This document shows, piece by piece, positions 48,109 through 55,982 of a stretch of DNA of 64,000 nt. Positions within the stretch are counted from its first letter, which is position 1; each line of letters starts with the position of its first letter. Source of the stretch: CAYVVT01 sp964454335 (GTDB lineage Bacteria; Fidelibacterota; UBA8477; JABMPR01); NCBI GenBank assembly GCA_964454335.1, contig CAYVVT010000007.1, positions 62,001 through 126,000 of the forward strand, given 5' to 3'. A program made the translations under genes and the position numbers. Under the pieces are notes generated by a model. That model had not been told where the DNA came from. It saw only the letters and a list, made by a program, of their open reading frames with translations, and ran no database searches.

Positions 48109-48210
48109 GTCATCACGAACCCTGCTTCTCCAGGGTGTGGTGATCCAGTCGGTCCTGCTCATGGTCACGAGATTGCCACGTCACCCGCTGCTCTCGTTCC
48201 TCGCTATGAC
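48109..48210. repeat. Interspersed-repeat-like element with GTCAT/ATGAC ends
   Basis: About 100 bases bounded by GTCAT and ATGAC, with imperfect inverted arms (GTCATcaCGA against GTCATagCGA). On the minus strand it reads GTCATAGCGAGGAACG and later GACGTGGCAATCTC. This resembles the 'GTCATTGCGAGGAGC ... GCAATCTC' family of short non-coding repeats common in many bacterial genomes. It lies in the gap between cysS and the tRNA cluster. No second copy is in the window, so the call rests on resemblance. Confidence 0.5.
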
Positions 48211-48240
48211 CTAAGGATTCCTGCGTCTTTTATAAAGCGA

Positions 48241-48262
48241 ATCCCGGCTTCAAGGCCGGGAT
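48241..48262 (-). terminator. Hairpin after cysS, possible terminator
   Basis: ATCCCGGC (48241-48248) and GCCGGGAT (48255-48262) form a perfect 8-base-pair stem with a six-base loop, 33 bases after the cysS stop. There is no proper T-run (TTCGCTTT follows), so it may be a weak terminator or an RNA-stabilising hairpin. Confidence 0.45.
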
Positions 48263-48295
48263 CATTCAATTTGAACCGATTTTAGATCTGCCAGG

Positions 48296-49705
48296 TCAGG
48301 ATCTCTTCCACCTGGTACCGTCGGGAGTGTCGATAAGCTCGATCCCCTTTGAATGCAGCTCGTCACGGATGGCATCGGCCCGGGCAAAGTCCTTGCTGGA
48401 GCGTGCTTCCATCCTTTCCTGAATGAGCGCTTCGATCCATGCCGAGTCTTCCCCGGGATCTTCATCCGACAGCGCCATTTCAAGAATACCCAACACGTGG
48501 TCAAAGTCATGCAACAGGTTGAGAATGCCCTTAGCGCCGCTCCGGCTGAGGGACTGCTCATCCATGAGGCGGTTCCCCTGCCGGATGAGATCGAAAACCG
48601 CAGCCAGACCCGCCGAGATGTTCAGATCGTCGTCCATGGCCTTCTGGAAACCCGTTCTGCAGGCGGCAACCAGATCGTCAGCTGCATCCGGACCATCTGC
48701 ACGGTACTCCAGCATTCGTTCATGGAATTCCTGTATACGTTCCACCGAACGAGCAGCCTCATCCAATCGGTCCAGTGAGAAATTCAATTTCTGGCGGTAA
48801 TGCGTGGTAATGAGCATCCAGCGAACAGCTGCAGCACTGAAACCCTTGTCCATCACGTCACGCAGGGTATAGAAATTGTTCAGGGACTTGGACATTTTGC
48901 GATTGTCAACCAGCAGATATTCAGAATGCAGCCAGTAATTCACAAATGCTCCATCTGTGGCACAGCGGCTCTGGGCGATCTCGTTCTCATGATGCGGGAA
49001 AATGTTGTCCACACCGCCGCAATGGATGTCGAAGTGCCGGCCCAGCAGCTCGGTGGACATGACCGAACACTCGATATGCCACCCCGGGCGGCCTTTACCC
49101 CAGGGAGAATCCCAGCCTACGTCCCCGTCACCCTCTTTCCAACCTTTCCACAGGACGAAATCCCGGATCCCCTCCTTCTCATAACTATCGTCCGCGACAC
49201 GTTCCCCGGAAAGCATGTCATCGGGATTCAGACGGGCAAGCTGACCATATTCGCTGAACTCGTCGATCTTGAAGTAGACGCTGCCGTCCTCCGCGACATA
49301 GGCATAGCCGCGGTCCACCAGATTCTGGACCATTGAGACCATGCCGTCGATATAGCGGGTGGCCCTGGGGTAATCATGAGCCGGCTGGGCGTTCAGCGTT
49401 TTCAGGTCATGGTGAAAGGCTTCGATGTAGGTTTCCGTCAGTTCTTCAAGGGCAATCCCCTGCTCACCGCTCCTTCGGATGGTATTGTCATCTACATCGG
49501 TGATGTTCATGACGTGTTGGACCTCATAACCCCTGAATTCGAGGTACCTGCGCAACAGATCCTCAAAGATGAAGGTGCGGTAATTGCCGATGTGGGCAAA
49601 GTCATAGACCGTGGGTCCACAGGTGTACATCCGCACTTTGCGTTCATCGAGGGAGTTGAACTCTTCCTTGCGGCGTGTCAGGGTGTTATAGAAATGGAGT
49701 GGCAT
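48296..49705 (-). CDS. cysS: Cysteinyl-tRNA synthetase
   Basis: 469 residues. YTCGPTVYDFAHIGNYRTF holds the first zinc Cys and the HIGH-type motif (HIGN); WHIECSVM and FPHHENEIAQS supply further zinc ligands; KMSKSLNNF is the KMSKS loop. It charges tRNA-Cys in the cytoplasm. Flanked by ddl upstream and the tRNA-tuf cluster downstream; the 120-base gap to ddl suggests its own promoter, which was not clearly identified. Confidence 0.97.
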   Translation of the reverse strand: MPLHFYNTLTRRKEEFNSLDERKVRMYTCGPTVYDFAHIGNYRTFIFEDLLRRYLEFRGYEVQHVMNITDVDDNTIRRSGEQGIALEELTETYIEAFHHDLKTLNAQPAHDYPRATRYIDGMVSMVQNLVDRGYAYVAEDGSVYFKIDEFSEYGQLARLNPDDMLSGERVADDSYEKEGIRDFVLWKGWKEGDGDVGWDSPWGKGRPGWHIECSVMSTELLGRHFDIHCGGVDNIFPHHENEIAQSRCATDGAFVNYWLHSEYLLVDNRKMSKSLNNFYTLRDVMDKGFSAAAVRWMLITTHYRQKLNFSLDRLDEAARSVERIQEFHERMLEYRADGPDAADDLVAACRTGFQKAMDDDLNISAGLAAVFDLIRQGNRLMDEQSLSRSGAKGILNLLHDFDHVLGILEMALSDEDPGEDSAWIEALIQERMEARSSKDFARADAIRDELHSKGIELIDTPDGTRWKRS

Positions 49706-49828
49706 GTTTTAACCAAAATTGGATTTAAGATAGAAATTTGAAACTTGAAACTTGTGGGAGCCTGGCATTACGACAGTACATCCTTTTCCCTACTTAAGCT
49801 TAATCTGCTATTTTTCAATCTTCAATGT

Positions 49829-50731
49829 TCAATACTTCAACAGGCTTTCCCGTATGATGTGATCCACCAGCTCTGTAAAGCTCATGCCTACGGCTCGGGC
49901 ACCCATGGGCAACAGGGAGGTTTCAGTCATTCCGGGAAGGGTATTGATCTCCAGGCACCAGGCGCTGCCATCCGGTGCGAAGCGAAAGTCCACCCGCCCG
50001 TAAACCTCTATGTTCAAGCCCGCCATCGCCTGGATGGCGAGATTCTGCAGCATATGGGTCTGAGCCTCATCCAGGTCAGCAGGGCACTCATATCTGCTCA
50101 AGCCCTTTGTGTACTTTGATTCGTAATCGTACAGTTCATGACCCGGAAAGATCTCCACCACAGGCAATGCTTTCTTACCCAGCACACCGACAGTCAGTTC
50201 ACGTCCAGGAATGAATTTCTCGTAGATCAACCTGCTGAAGGCGCCGGAGACCTCCTGGGCGTGGGGATAATCATCCTCATTACGGCAGACGGAAAGTCCA
50301 ATGGTAGATCCTTCATCATCAGGTTTGATCACATAGGGATAACTCAGATCCGTCTCAGGCAACGGAGATCGCGGCTCGTGCAGATGCAGTTCAAATTCCG
50401 GTGTGGGGACACCGGCACGGATGAATAACCGTTTGCTGGCCGCCTTGGAGAATGCCAGCGCACTGCCGGCGGCGTTGGCGCCGCTGTAGGGGATACCGAA
50501 ACGATCCAGATAAGCCTGAATAAGTCCATCCTCTCCCCTGCGACCATGAAATCCCAGCAGCAGCAGGTCATGACCATCATCCCAGTAGCTGACCACATCC
50601 ATCTCGTCGGCCAGGTCAATGCGATCGACATCATAACCTAGTTCACGCGTGGCACGCTCCATGGCGTCTGTGGTTCTCAGTGAGATCTCGCACTCCCGGG
50701 AACTACCGCCACCGGCCAACAAAATCTTCAT
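49829..50731 (-). CDS. ddl: D-alanine--D-alanine ligase
   Basis: 300 residues, ATP-grasp fold. GGGSSRECEISLRT N-terminal loop, FHGRRGEDGLIQ, YPYVIKPDDEGSTIG, YEKFIPGRELTVGVLG and the metal-binding EINTLPGMTETS are all present. It makes the D-Ala-D-Ala dipeptide for peptidoglycan. Slightly short but within the DdlB range. It stands alone between cysS and the metal-transporter gene. Confidence 0.93.
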   Translation of the reverse strand: MKILLAGGGSSRECEISLRTTDAMERATRELGYDVDRIDLADEMDVVSYWDDGHDLLLLGFHGRRGEDGLIQAYLDRFGIPYSGANAAGSALAFSKAASKRLFIRAGVPTPEFELHLHEPRSPLPETDLSYPYVIKPDDEGSTIGLSVCRNEDDYPHAQEVSGAFSRLIYEKFIPGRELTVGVLGKKALPVVEIFPGHELYDYESKYTKGLSRYECPADLDEAQTHMLQNLAIQAMAGLNIEVYGRVDFRFAPDGSAWCLEINTLPGMTETSLLPMGARAVGMSFTELVDHIIRESLLKY

Positions 50732-50813
50732 CTACGCTCCATTCAATTGAACGCTGAACGATACTCCCAAGAAATCATATCCTGTTTCAGCATCCACTCG
50801 CGTCCAGTTCCGT

Positions 50814-52604
50814 TCAACAATCATCGCAGCAGGCATCATCCTCATTCTCTATTTCGCCCAAACCCTCAAAAAGGTTCCCCAGCATGCCCCGTGGACCGAT
50901 GCGGATCAGGGACCAGCTGATGAGCAGAATCAAAATAGCACCACTGGCCCATTCATACCAGCTTGAGTGCTCATGTCCACTGATGGCGGCCTGCTGGCTG
51001 ATCCCCTCGCCGGTGAACTGATTTACGACGATTCCCACCAGGATGGTAAGCAGGATAATGGTCAGGGGGAAAAGTACGGCTACCCGATTACCATGCAGCC
51101 GGCGCATGATGCCGATGGTTGAAACGTTGGTCGCCGGGCCGGTGAGTAGAAATGCCAGCACGGCGCCTGGTGAGATGCCATTCACCAACATAACAGCAGC
51201 AATGGGTGTGGCACCGGTGGCACAAACATACAGGGGCAGCCCGATAATGGCCATGAGTGGAATATCAACCCAGTCAGGCATGGATGCCCAGTCGATGGTT
51301 CCCAGGAATGGATCTGTGACTGCCGCGATCATGAGGCCCAGGATGATCCAGGGTGCCAACTCATCCACCAGCTCGTGGTTGAGCGTGTTCCAGAACCGTT
51401 TAAAGGGTGGTGGCGCGTTCGCTGGATCATCCTCAGGTGTCAGTTCCAGCATATTGATCTTCTCACTGGGGATCAGGATGTCCAGGATATAGGCAGCCAG
51501 CCAGGCCACAATCGCTGCGGCGAACAGACGCACCAGGGTCATCTTCCAACCCAGAAGAGGAACGGAGATGAGAACCGCGTCAACACCCAGTTCGGGCGTG
51601 GCGATGAGAAATGCCATGGCGGCACCCAGCGGGACTCCGCGGCGGATCAGACTATGGTACAGAGGCACTACCCCGCAGGAGCATATGGGCAGCGGCAGAC
51701 CGAACAGCATTCCCTTGGTTACTCGGCTGGAACGGCGTCCTGCTTTCAGCCAGCCCAGACCGGCCTCCGGGATGAATAGCTGAATACTTGCGGCCAAAAT
51801 GAAGCCCAGTAGCAATGCCGGAGCACTTTTCAGGGCCAGGGCGAGTCCCAGGTTCAATGTTCTCTCAATACTATGCGCAGTTGGCAAATCCTCACCCAGC
51901 GGGAGGTAAACCAGGAGTATGAGCCCTGCGATGGCACCAGCGGTGGCGAAAAGCCGCATCTGTCGCCTTGGAGGTTGTCTCAACTCATGGCCGTGAGCTC
52001 CATGATCGTGGAATTGCCTGTGAAAAAGGACATGCAGCAGGGATCCGGTAACCAGTGCCTGAAAGTAGGTCGGGAATGCGGCGGCATGCCAGTTCAGCTC
52101 CAGGCCCCCGAGCATATAGCCGGCGATGGTGGACAGGCACATGATGACTACAACACTGACAATTACCAGATTCGAGTAGAGCGGTCTCAAGGCCCACCAG
52201 ATGAGCAATCCCACCGGCAGACGATGGAGTACGACGGCATAGGCCAGCAGATGTCCGGAGCCATGCGACCGTGATCCCTCGGAAAGGGCCATACCGTCCA
52301 GGAGCGTATGGAGTAAAATTCCGCTTAGCGCAAGTATGAGCACACCGCCATGGGCCAGGCGTTCACTCTTTTCGAATGCCCGTTCGATGAATCCGGGTAT
52401 CAGGGCCCCGATCCCTGCCATGACCAGCGCAGCAAGACCAATATGCATGAAGGCTTCGGGCAGCAGGTGCAGCAGTGCCATGCCCCCTATAGAGATCAGC
52501 ACAAAGCCGTCGATGAACTCGTTGAAAGCCGGTTTACCCTGCATCCTCCTGGCCAGCAGCGGACCTGCAATGAGGACCAGTAGTGCTATGACCAGAAAGA
52601 TCAT
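50814..52604 (-). CDS. Fusion of a ZIP-like domain and an SO_0444/ArsP-type permease
   Basis: 596 residues, many membrane helices. Residues 1 to about 210 resemble a ZIP transporter: HLLPEAF, HTLLDGMAL and HRLPVGL stand where ZIP proteins have their metal-site helices, and a His-rich loop (HRQFHDHGAHGHE) follows. Residues about 250-585 are a DUF318-type permease of the SO_0444 Cu/Zn-efflux class, with the LPICSCGVVPLYHSLIRRG motif. The tail ENEDDACCDDC looks metal-binding. A role in zinc or copper movement is inferred; direction is unknown because ZIPs import and the permease family exports. Its ATG overlaps the lgt stop (ATGA). Confidence 0.8.
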   Translation of the reverse strand: MIFLVIALLVLIAGPLLARRMQGKPAFNEFIDGFVLISIGGMALLHLLPEAFMHIGLAALVMAGIGALIPGFIERAFEKSERLAHGGVLILALSGILLHTLLDGMALSEGSRSHGSGHLLAYAVVLHRLPVGLLIWWALRPLYSNLVIVSVVVIMCLSTIAGYMLGGLELNWHAAAFPTYFQALVTGSLLHVLFHRQFHDHGAHGHELRQPPRRQMRLFATAGAIAGLILLVYLPLGEDLPTAHSIERTLNLGLALALKSAPALLLGFILAASIQLFIPEAGLGWLKAGRRSSRVTKGMLFGLPLPICSCGVVPLYHSLIRRGVPLGAAMAFLIATPELGVDAVLISVPLLGWKMTLVRLFAAAIVAWLAAYILDILIPSEKINMLELTPEDDPANAPPPFKRFWNTLNHELVDELAPWIILGLMIAAVTDPFLGTIDWASMPDWVDIPLMAIIGLPLYVCATGATPIAAVMLVNGISPGAVLAFLLTGPATNVSTIGIMRRLHGNRVAVLFPLTIILLTILVGIVVNQFTGEGISQQAAISGHEHSSWYEWASGAILILLISWSLIRIGPRGMLGNLFEGLGEIENEDDACCDDC

Positions 52605-53449
52605 GTCTCGGTATTGCGGGTGGACCAGCCCAGGTACCAGATCACAGCAGCACTCAAGAGCATGGCAATGCAGAGCAATTGGCCAGTTGTGAGACCGATG
52701 AAGACAAAACCGATATGGTCATCCGGTTCACGGAAGTATTCGATGAAGAACCTCACGAAACCGTATCCGAAAACATAGAGGCCGGAAATGAAGCCGGGAA
52801 AGAATGAGCGGTTCCTCAGGAACCAGAGTACGGCGAAAAGCACAATGCCTTCAAAAAAGGCCTCGTACAGCTGTGACGGGTGCCGCAGAAGTCCGTCCCT
52901 GGAATGTGAGAAATACATACCAATGCCTGATTCGGTCACCCGGCCGTACAATTCACCGTTGATGAAATTGCCCAGCCGACCGAAGGTGTAACCCAGCGGG
53001 ACCGCTGGAATAAAGGTGTCTGTGAATTTGAAGAACGGCACTTTGCGCCGGGCTGCATACCAGTACCAGCCCACGATCACACCAATAAGGCCACCGTGGT
53101 AGGACATTCCGGAGATCCCCGTGAATTTCCAGGATCCACCGACCTTATTGACCGGTGAGAGGATCTTCCAGGGTTCGGCAAAAAAATCTGACAGACCATA
53201 GAACAACACGTATCCGAGCCTGGCACCCAGAATAAGTCCCAGAATAGCCCACATGATGGCATCACTGACAAAATCCTCATCGAAATCGATCTTGTCCTTG
53301 CTGATGCGATAGCGCATCATGAGGTATACGGTGGCGAAGGCAGCCAGATACATGGTCCCGTACCATCTCACCGGAAATCTGCCCAGATAGAAGATAACCG
53401 GATCAAGATTCCCGGGAATATGCTGCCACCAGTCTACGAATGCTTCCAA
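52601..53449 (-). CDS. lgt: Prolipoprotein diacylglyceryl transferase (TTG start)
   Basis: 282 residues from TTG at 53449, chosen because GGAGG lies 5 bases before it; the longer open frame runs through a strong terminator (53510-53539) and cannot be translated from one transcript. Has RWYGTMYLAAF, SYHGGLIGVIVG with the essential His, and GRLGNFINGELYGR, the Lgt signature. It transfers diacylglycerol to lipobox Cys residues, needed by the two lipoproteins in this window. Overlaps the transporter gene downstream by 4 bases. Confidence 0.95.
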   Translation of the reverse strand: MEAFVDWWQHIPGNLDPVIFYLGRFPVRWYGTMYLAAFATVYLMMRYRISKDKIDFDEDFVSDAIMWAILGLILGARLGYVLFYGLSDFFAEPWKILSPVNKVGGSWKFTGISGMSYHGGLIGVIVGWYWYAARRKVPFFKFTDTFIPAVPLGYTFGRLGNFINGELYGRVTESGIGMYFSHSRDGLLRHPSQLYEAFFEGIVLFAVLWFLRNRSFFPGFISGLYVFGYGFVRFFIEYFREPDDHIGFVFIGLTTGQLLCIAMLLSAAVIWYLGWSTRNTET

Positions 53450-53509
53450 AGCTGCCTCCAATACATGAGCGCGAAAATACGAGAATTGTTCCTTGAACCA
53501 AGTTGAAAG

Positions 53510-53539
53510 AAAAGCCCCGCCCAGAAGGGCGGGGCTTTT
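53510..53539 (-). terminator. Strong rho-independent terminator upstream of lgt
   Basis: AAAAGCCCCGCCC and GGGCGGGGCTTTT form a perfect 13-base-pair stem with a four-base loop and T-runs on both strands. It should end minus-strand transcripts from the 52-codon frame and perhaps the thiolase genes, about 35 bases after the stop at 53576. Confidence 0.9.
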
Positions 53540-53575
53540 GACAAGATCAAGCTGTGATCCACTCAGCAAAATGGA

Positions 53576-53734
53576 TCAGAAGCTGAATCCCTCCGGTAGC
53601 TCGGATGCGTCCGTACCAACCGGGACCCAGGCCAGATCCAGGATCGTGTAGGTGGTATTTTTAGTATTGAAAATTGGAACTACCCGTTCAAATAAATATC
53701 CTCGCACTGCTGTCTTCCGGACACTGGAGTACAT
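53576..53734 (-). CDS. Orphan 52-residue frame, possible remnant of a larger gene
   Basis: The frame MYSSVRKTAVRGYLFERVV continues to a well-formed end, TDASELPEGFSF, directly followed by a strong terminator. The C-terminal half (TTYTILDLAWVPVG) looks like the last strands of a secreted beta-rich protein. There is no convincing Shine-Dalgarno, and the ATG is buried in the hairpin at 53727-53759. It is more likely the tail of a gene deleted by rearrangement than a working gene. No family recognised. Confidence 0.35.
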   Translation of the reverse strand: MYSSVRKTAVRGYLFERVVPIFNTKNTTYTILDLAWVPVGTDASELPEGFSF

Positions 53735-53759
53735 TCACCCGTGAGGGGCGAATGTACTC
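53727..53759. repeat. Stable hairpin between the thiolase fusion and the orphan frame
   Basis: GAGTACATTC (53727-53736) and GAATGTACTC (53750-53759) are perfect inverted arms, and inside them CCC/GGG can pair as well. No T-run follows. It lies 26 bases after the stop of the thiolase fusion. It may protect the 3' end of that mRNA or mark an old rearrangement junction. Confidence 0.6.
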
Positions 53760-53784
53760 AACAGTTCCAGAGCTTAATTACATT

Positions 53785-55980
53785 CTATTTAAAGATCACG
53801 TGGTTGGGGCCACATTCCTTTGTAGGCTGTAAGGCCACGTTCATGCCGGTTTTGACACTTTCGGGGTTGTCCGTGTCCAACTTGCCGAAGATCGTTCCGT
53901 GCACTCCATCGAAACCCACTTGCACGATCACTTGCGGTTCGGCCAATTCTTCCCCTTGGCGGTCTTCCGTAACGATGGTGTAACCAACGACCTTTCCACT
54001 CTTAGGATCGATTTCTTTGGCATTGGCCTCCACATCCATACTGCACATACTCGTCTCACAGAACTGCGTGGGTGGGAAGTGAATCTTTCCACTCTCCGGA
54101 CATTCTGTTCCAGTCAGTTTGCCCAGGGCCAAATCCTCATAGAACTTGATGCCCGCAATTCCGGCTGTGTAACGATAGTCCAAAGGAATCCGTCCCGGAT
54201 GCGATTTGGCCGTTACCGAATCGAGTTCCACCGGTTTAACGCGCTTCGGCTGGACGTCGGTAGCATCTCCATCCATGAGGGGACGGAAATAATCCAGGTC
54301 CATGACATTGCCCGTGCGTTCTTCTTCCGGTTTCCATACGGCTTTTACACGCATATCAACTTTCACATCTTTGGGATCCACATCCATCATGCGATGAACG
54401 AGGCCCATGTTCTCCTGTGTGCCATCAATTTCGATGACAGCAAAGATGTTCACCTTGCCATCGCCCAACATGGAGGAATCCCAATCGACATTTGAAAGGG
54501 TGAAGGTTTTGACTGTACCTGTATCAGGAAGATCGTAATAATCTGTGACTTCTTTGAGATTGCAGACTTCACAGAACGCGCGAGCCGGAATCATCATGCG
54601 ACCACATAATGGACATTTACTTCCACGAATCTTTCCAACCTTGAAGCCTTCCAGGTATGTCGTCAGGGCCCGACCATTGTCCCAGGAGTAATTGATCTCA
54701 GGCTTGTAATCGACATATGGAACCTCCTTTACGTCCTTGATGGGCGTTCCGCCGGGTAGGTTTTCTTTCGTCATTTCTTTCCATCGCGTTGATGTCGAGA
54801 CAGTTCCTTTGTCGGCATTCATAATGACGACTGTACCTACTTGCATAAGGTCACCCCAGGCCTGGGCGATACCGCGTCTGAGGTTACCATTTAACTGCCG
54901 GGCACCGGCTTGGCCGGTCAACTGGAAGTAAAGCTCGGCAATCTTCATAAGACCGGTAGCTGCAATGGGATTACCTACACCCAAGGCTCCGCCGGATGGG
55001 CAAATCGGATGAGAACCATCTCTTTCAAATGCGCCTGACAGCAGAAGCTCTTTCACTCTCTTTCCTGTGGGATCCTGGAGCAATCCATTCATATGATGAA
55101 GCGCTTTGTAATCAAAGGGATCGTAGGGTTCCCAGAAGTCGATTTCTTCTTCTGGATTGGAGATTCCCGCCATCTTATAAGCATCGCCAGCAGCTCTGGA
55201 CACGTACTCAGGATAGGCTAGGTCACGTGTGCACCAGTAAGCTGTATCCAGACGGAAACCTATTCCGTCGATATACGCAGGAGCTTTGCAATGCTTGCGT
55301 GTGACTTCTTCATTGGCCAGGATGATGGCCACTGCACCGTCTGAAGTCGGGCTGATATCCAGGCGTTTGACGGGCCAGGAAAGAACAGGGGAGGCCATTA
55401 CCTCTTCCACGCTGGTTTCTTTCGCGATCTGTGCGGCAGGATGGCCGAGTGCATTCTTTTTACTGATGACCGAAACGCGCGCCAGTTCCTCTTCAGTATA
55501 GCCATACTTGTGCATGAATCTACACATCTCGATGGCAAAGATATGAAGAAGCGTGAGCTTCAGAGGTTGCTCAGTCGTGTGGTCGAAGATGGTTAAGAAG
55601 GCTCCAGCAGGGTGGGGCACACAGGGAGACATCTTTTCTTCACATACTACCAGACAAGTTTTGAATTTACCAGAGGCTATGTGCATCCAACCATGAATTG
55701 GACTGAAGATGCCTGTTCCCCCACCTACGAAATGTCGCATATAAGGTTTGTTAGCGCCGCCAGAACCGGCAATCAAATGTTCACCTTTCATGTGCACGCC
55801 ATCAAACGCATCGGGAGCTGTTCCATGACAGACTGCATCGATATCGTTGATGGTTAATCCAGCATCTTCCAAAGCCATTTCTACAGCTTTTGCCGTCAAT
55901 TCACCGGGAGCTTCTTTCGCCCGACGGACGAAACGAGTCATTCCCGCACCAATAACACCTACTCGATTAGCTGAACCCAT
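53785..55980 (-). CDS. Thiolase-like protein fused to two DUF35 (Zn-ribbon/OB) modules
   Basis: 731 residues. Residues 1 to about 390 are a thiolase fold of the SCP2/archaeal type (VGVIGAGMTRF, LDISPTSDGAVAI, CPSGGALGVGNPIAATG). By spacing, the nucleophilic Cys position (CASG) is GGTG with Gly87, and the His of GHP is Asn337, so this subunit looks inactive by itself. Residues about 440-565 are a DUF35 module with a complete zinc ribbon (Cys456, 459, 470, 473). Residues about 605-731 are a second DUF35 with one ligand changed (Cys627, Ser630, Cys641, Cys646). DUF35 proteins pair with thiolases to make CoA-binding complexes (archaeal acetoacetyl-CoA thiolase/HMG-CoA synthase, BbsA/BbsB, PhlACB). 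It follows the Cys-bearing partner gene by 2 bases. Substrate unknown. Confidence 0.8.
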   Translation of the reverse strand: MGSANRVGVIGAGMTRFVRRAKEAPGELTAKAVEMALEDAGLTINDIDAVCHGTAPDAFDGVHMKGEHLIAGSGGANKPYMRHFVGGGTGIFSPIHGWMHIASGKFKTCLVVCEEKMSPCVPHPAGAFLTIFDHTTEQPLKLTLLHIFAIEMCRFMHKYGYTEEELARVSVISKKNALGHPAAQIAKETSVEEVMASPVLSWPVKRLDISPTSDGAVAIILANEEVTRKHCKAPAYIDGIGFRLDTAYWCTRDLAYPEYVSRAAGDAYKMAGISNPEEEIDFWEPYDPFDYKALHHMNGLLQDPTGKRVKELLLSGAFERDGSHPICPSGGALGVGNPIAATGLMKIAELYFQLTGQAGARQLNGNLRRGIAQAWGDLMQVGTVVIMNADKGTVSTSTRWKEMTKENLPGGTPIKDVKEVPYVDYKPEINYSWDNGRALTTYLEGFKVGKIRGSKCPLCGRMMIPARAFCEVCNLKEVTDYYDLPDTGTVKTFTLSNVDWDSSMLGDGKVNIFAVIEIDGTQENMGLVHRMMDVDPKDVKVDMRVKAVWKPEEERTGNVMDLDYFRPLMDGDATDVQPKRVKPVELDSVTAKSHPGRIPLDYRYTAGIAGIKFYEDLALGKLTGTECPESGKIHFPPTQFCETSMCSMDVEANAKEIDPKSGKVVGYTIVTEDRQGEELAEPQVIVQVGFDGVHGTIFGKLDTDNPESVKTGMNVALQPTKECGPNHVIFK

Positions 55981-55982
55981 GA

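Noticed and set aside
49730..49860. Short repeated ATTGAA/TTGAAAC words as a repeat array
   Set aside because: The repeats are only six or seven bases, irregular, and partly within the ddl stop region; chance is enough to explain them.
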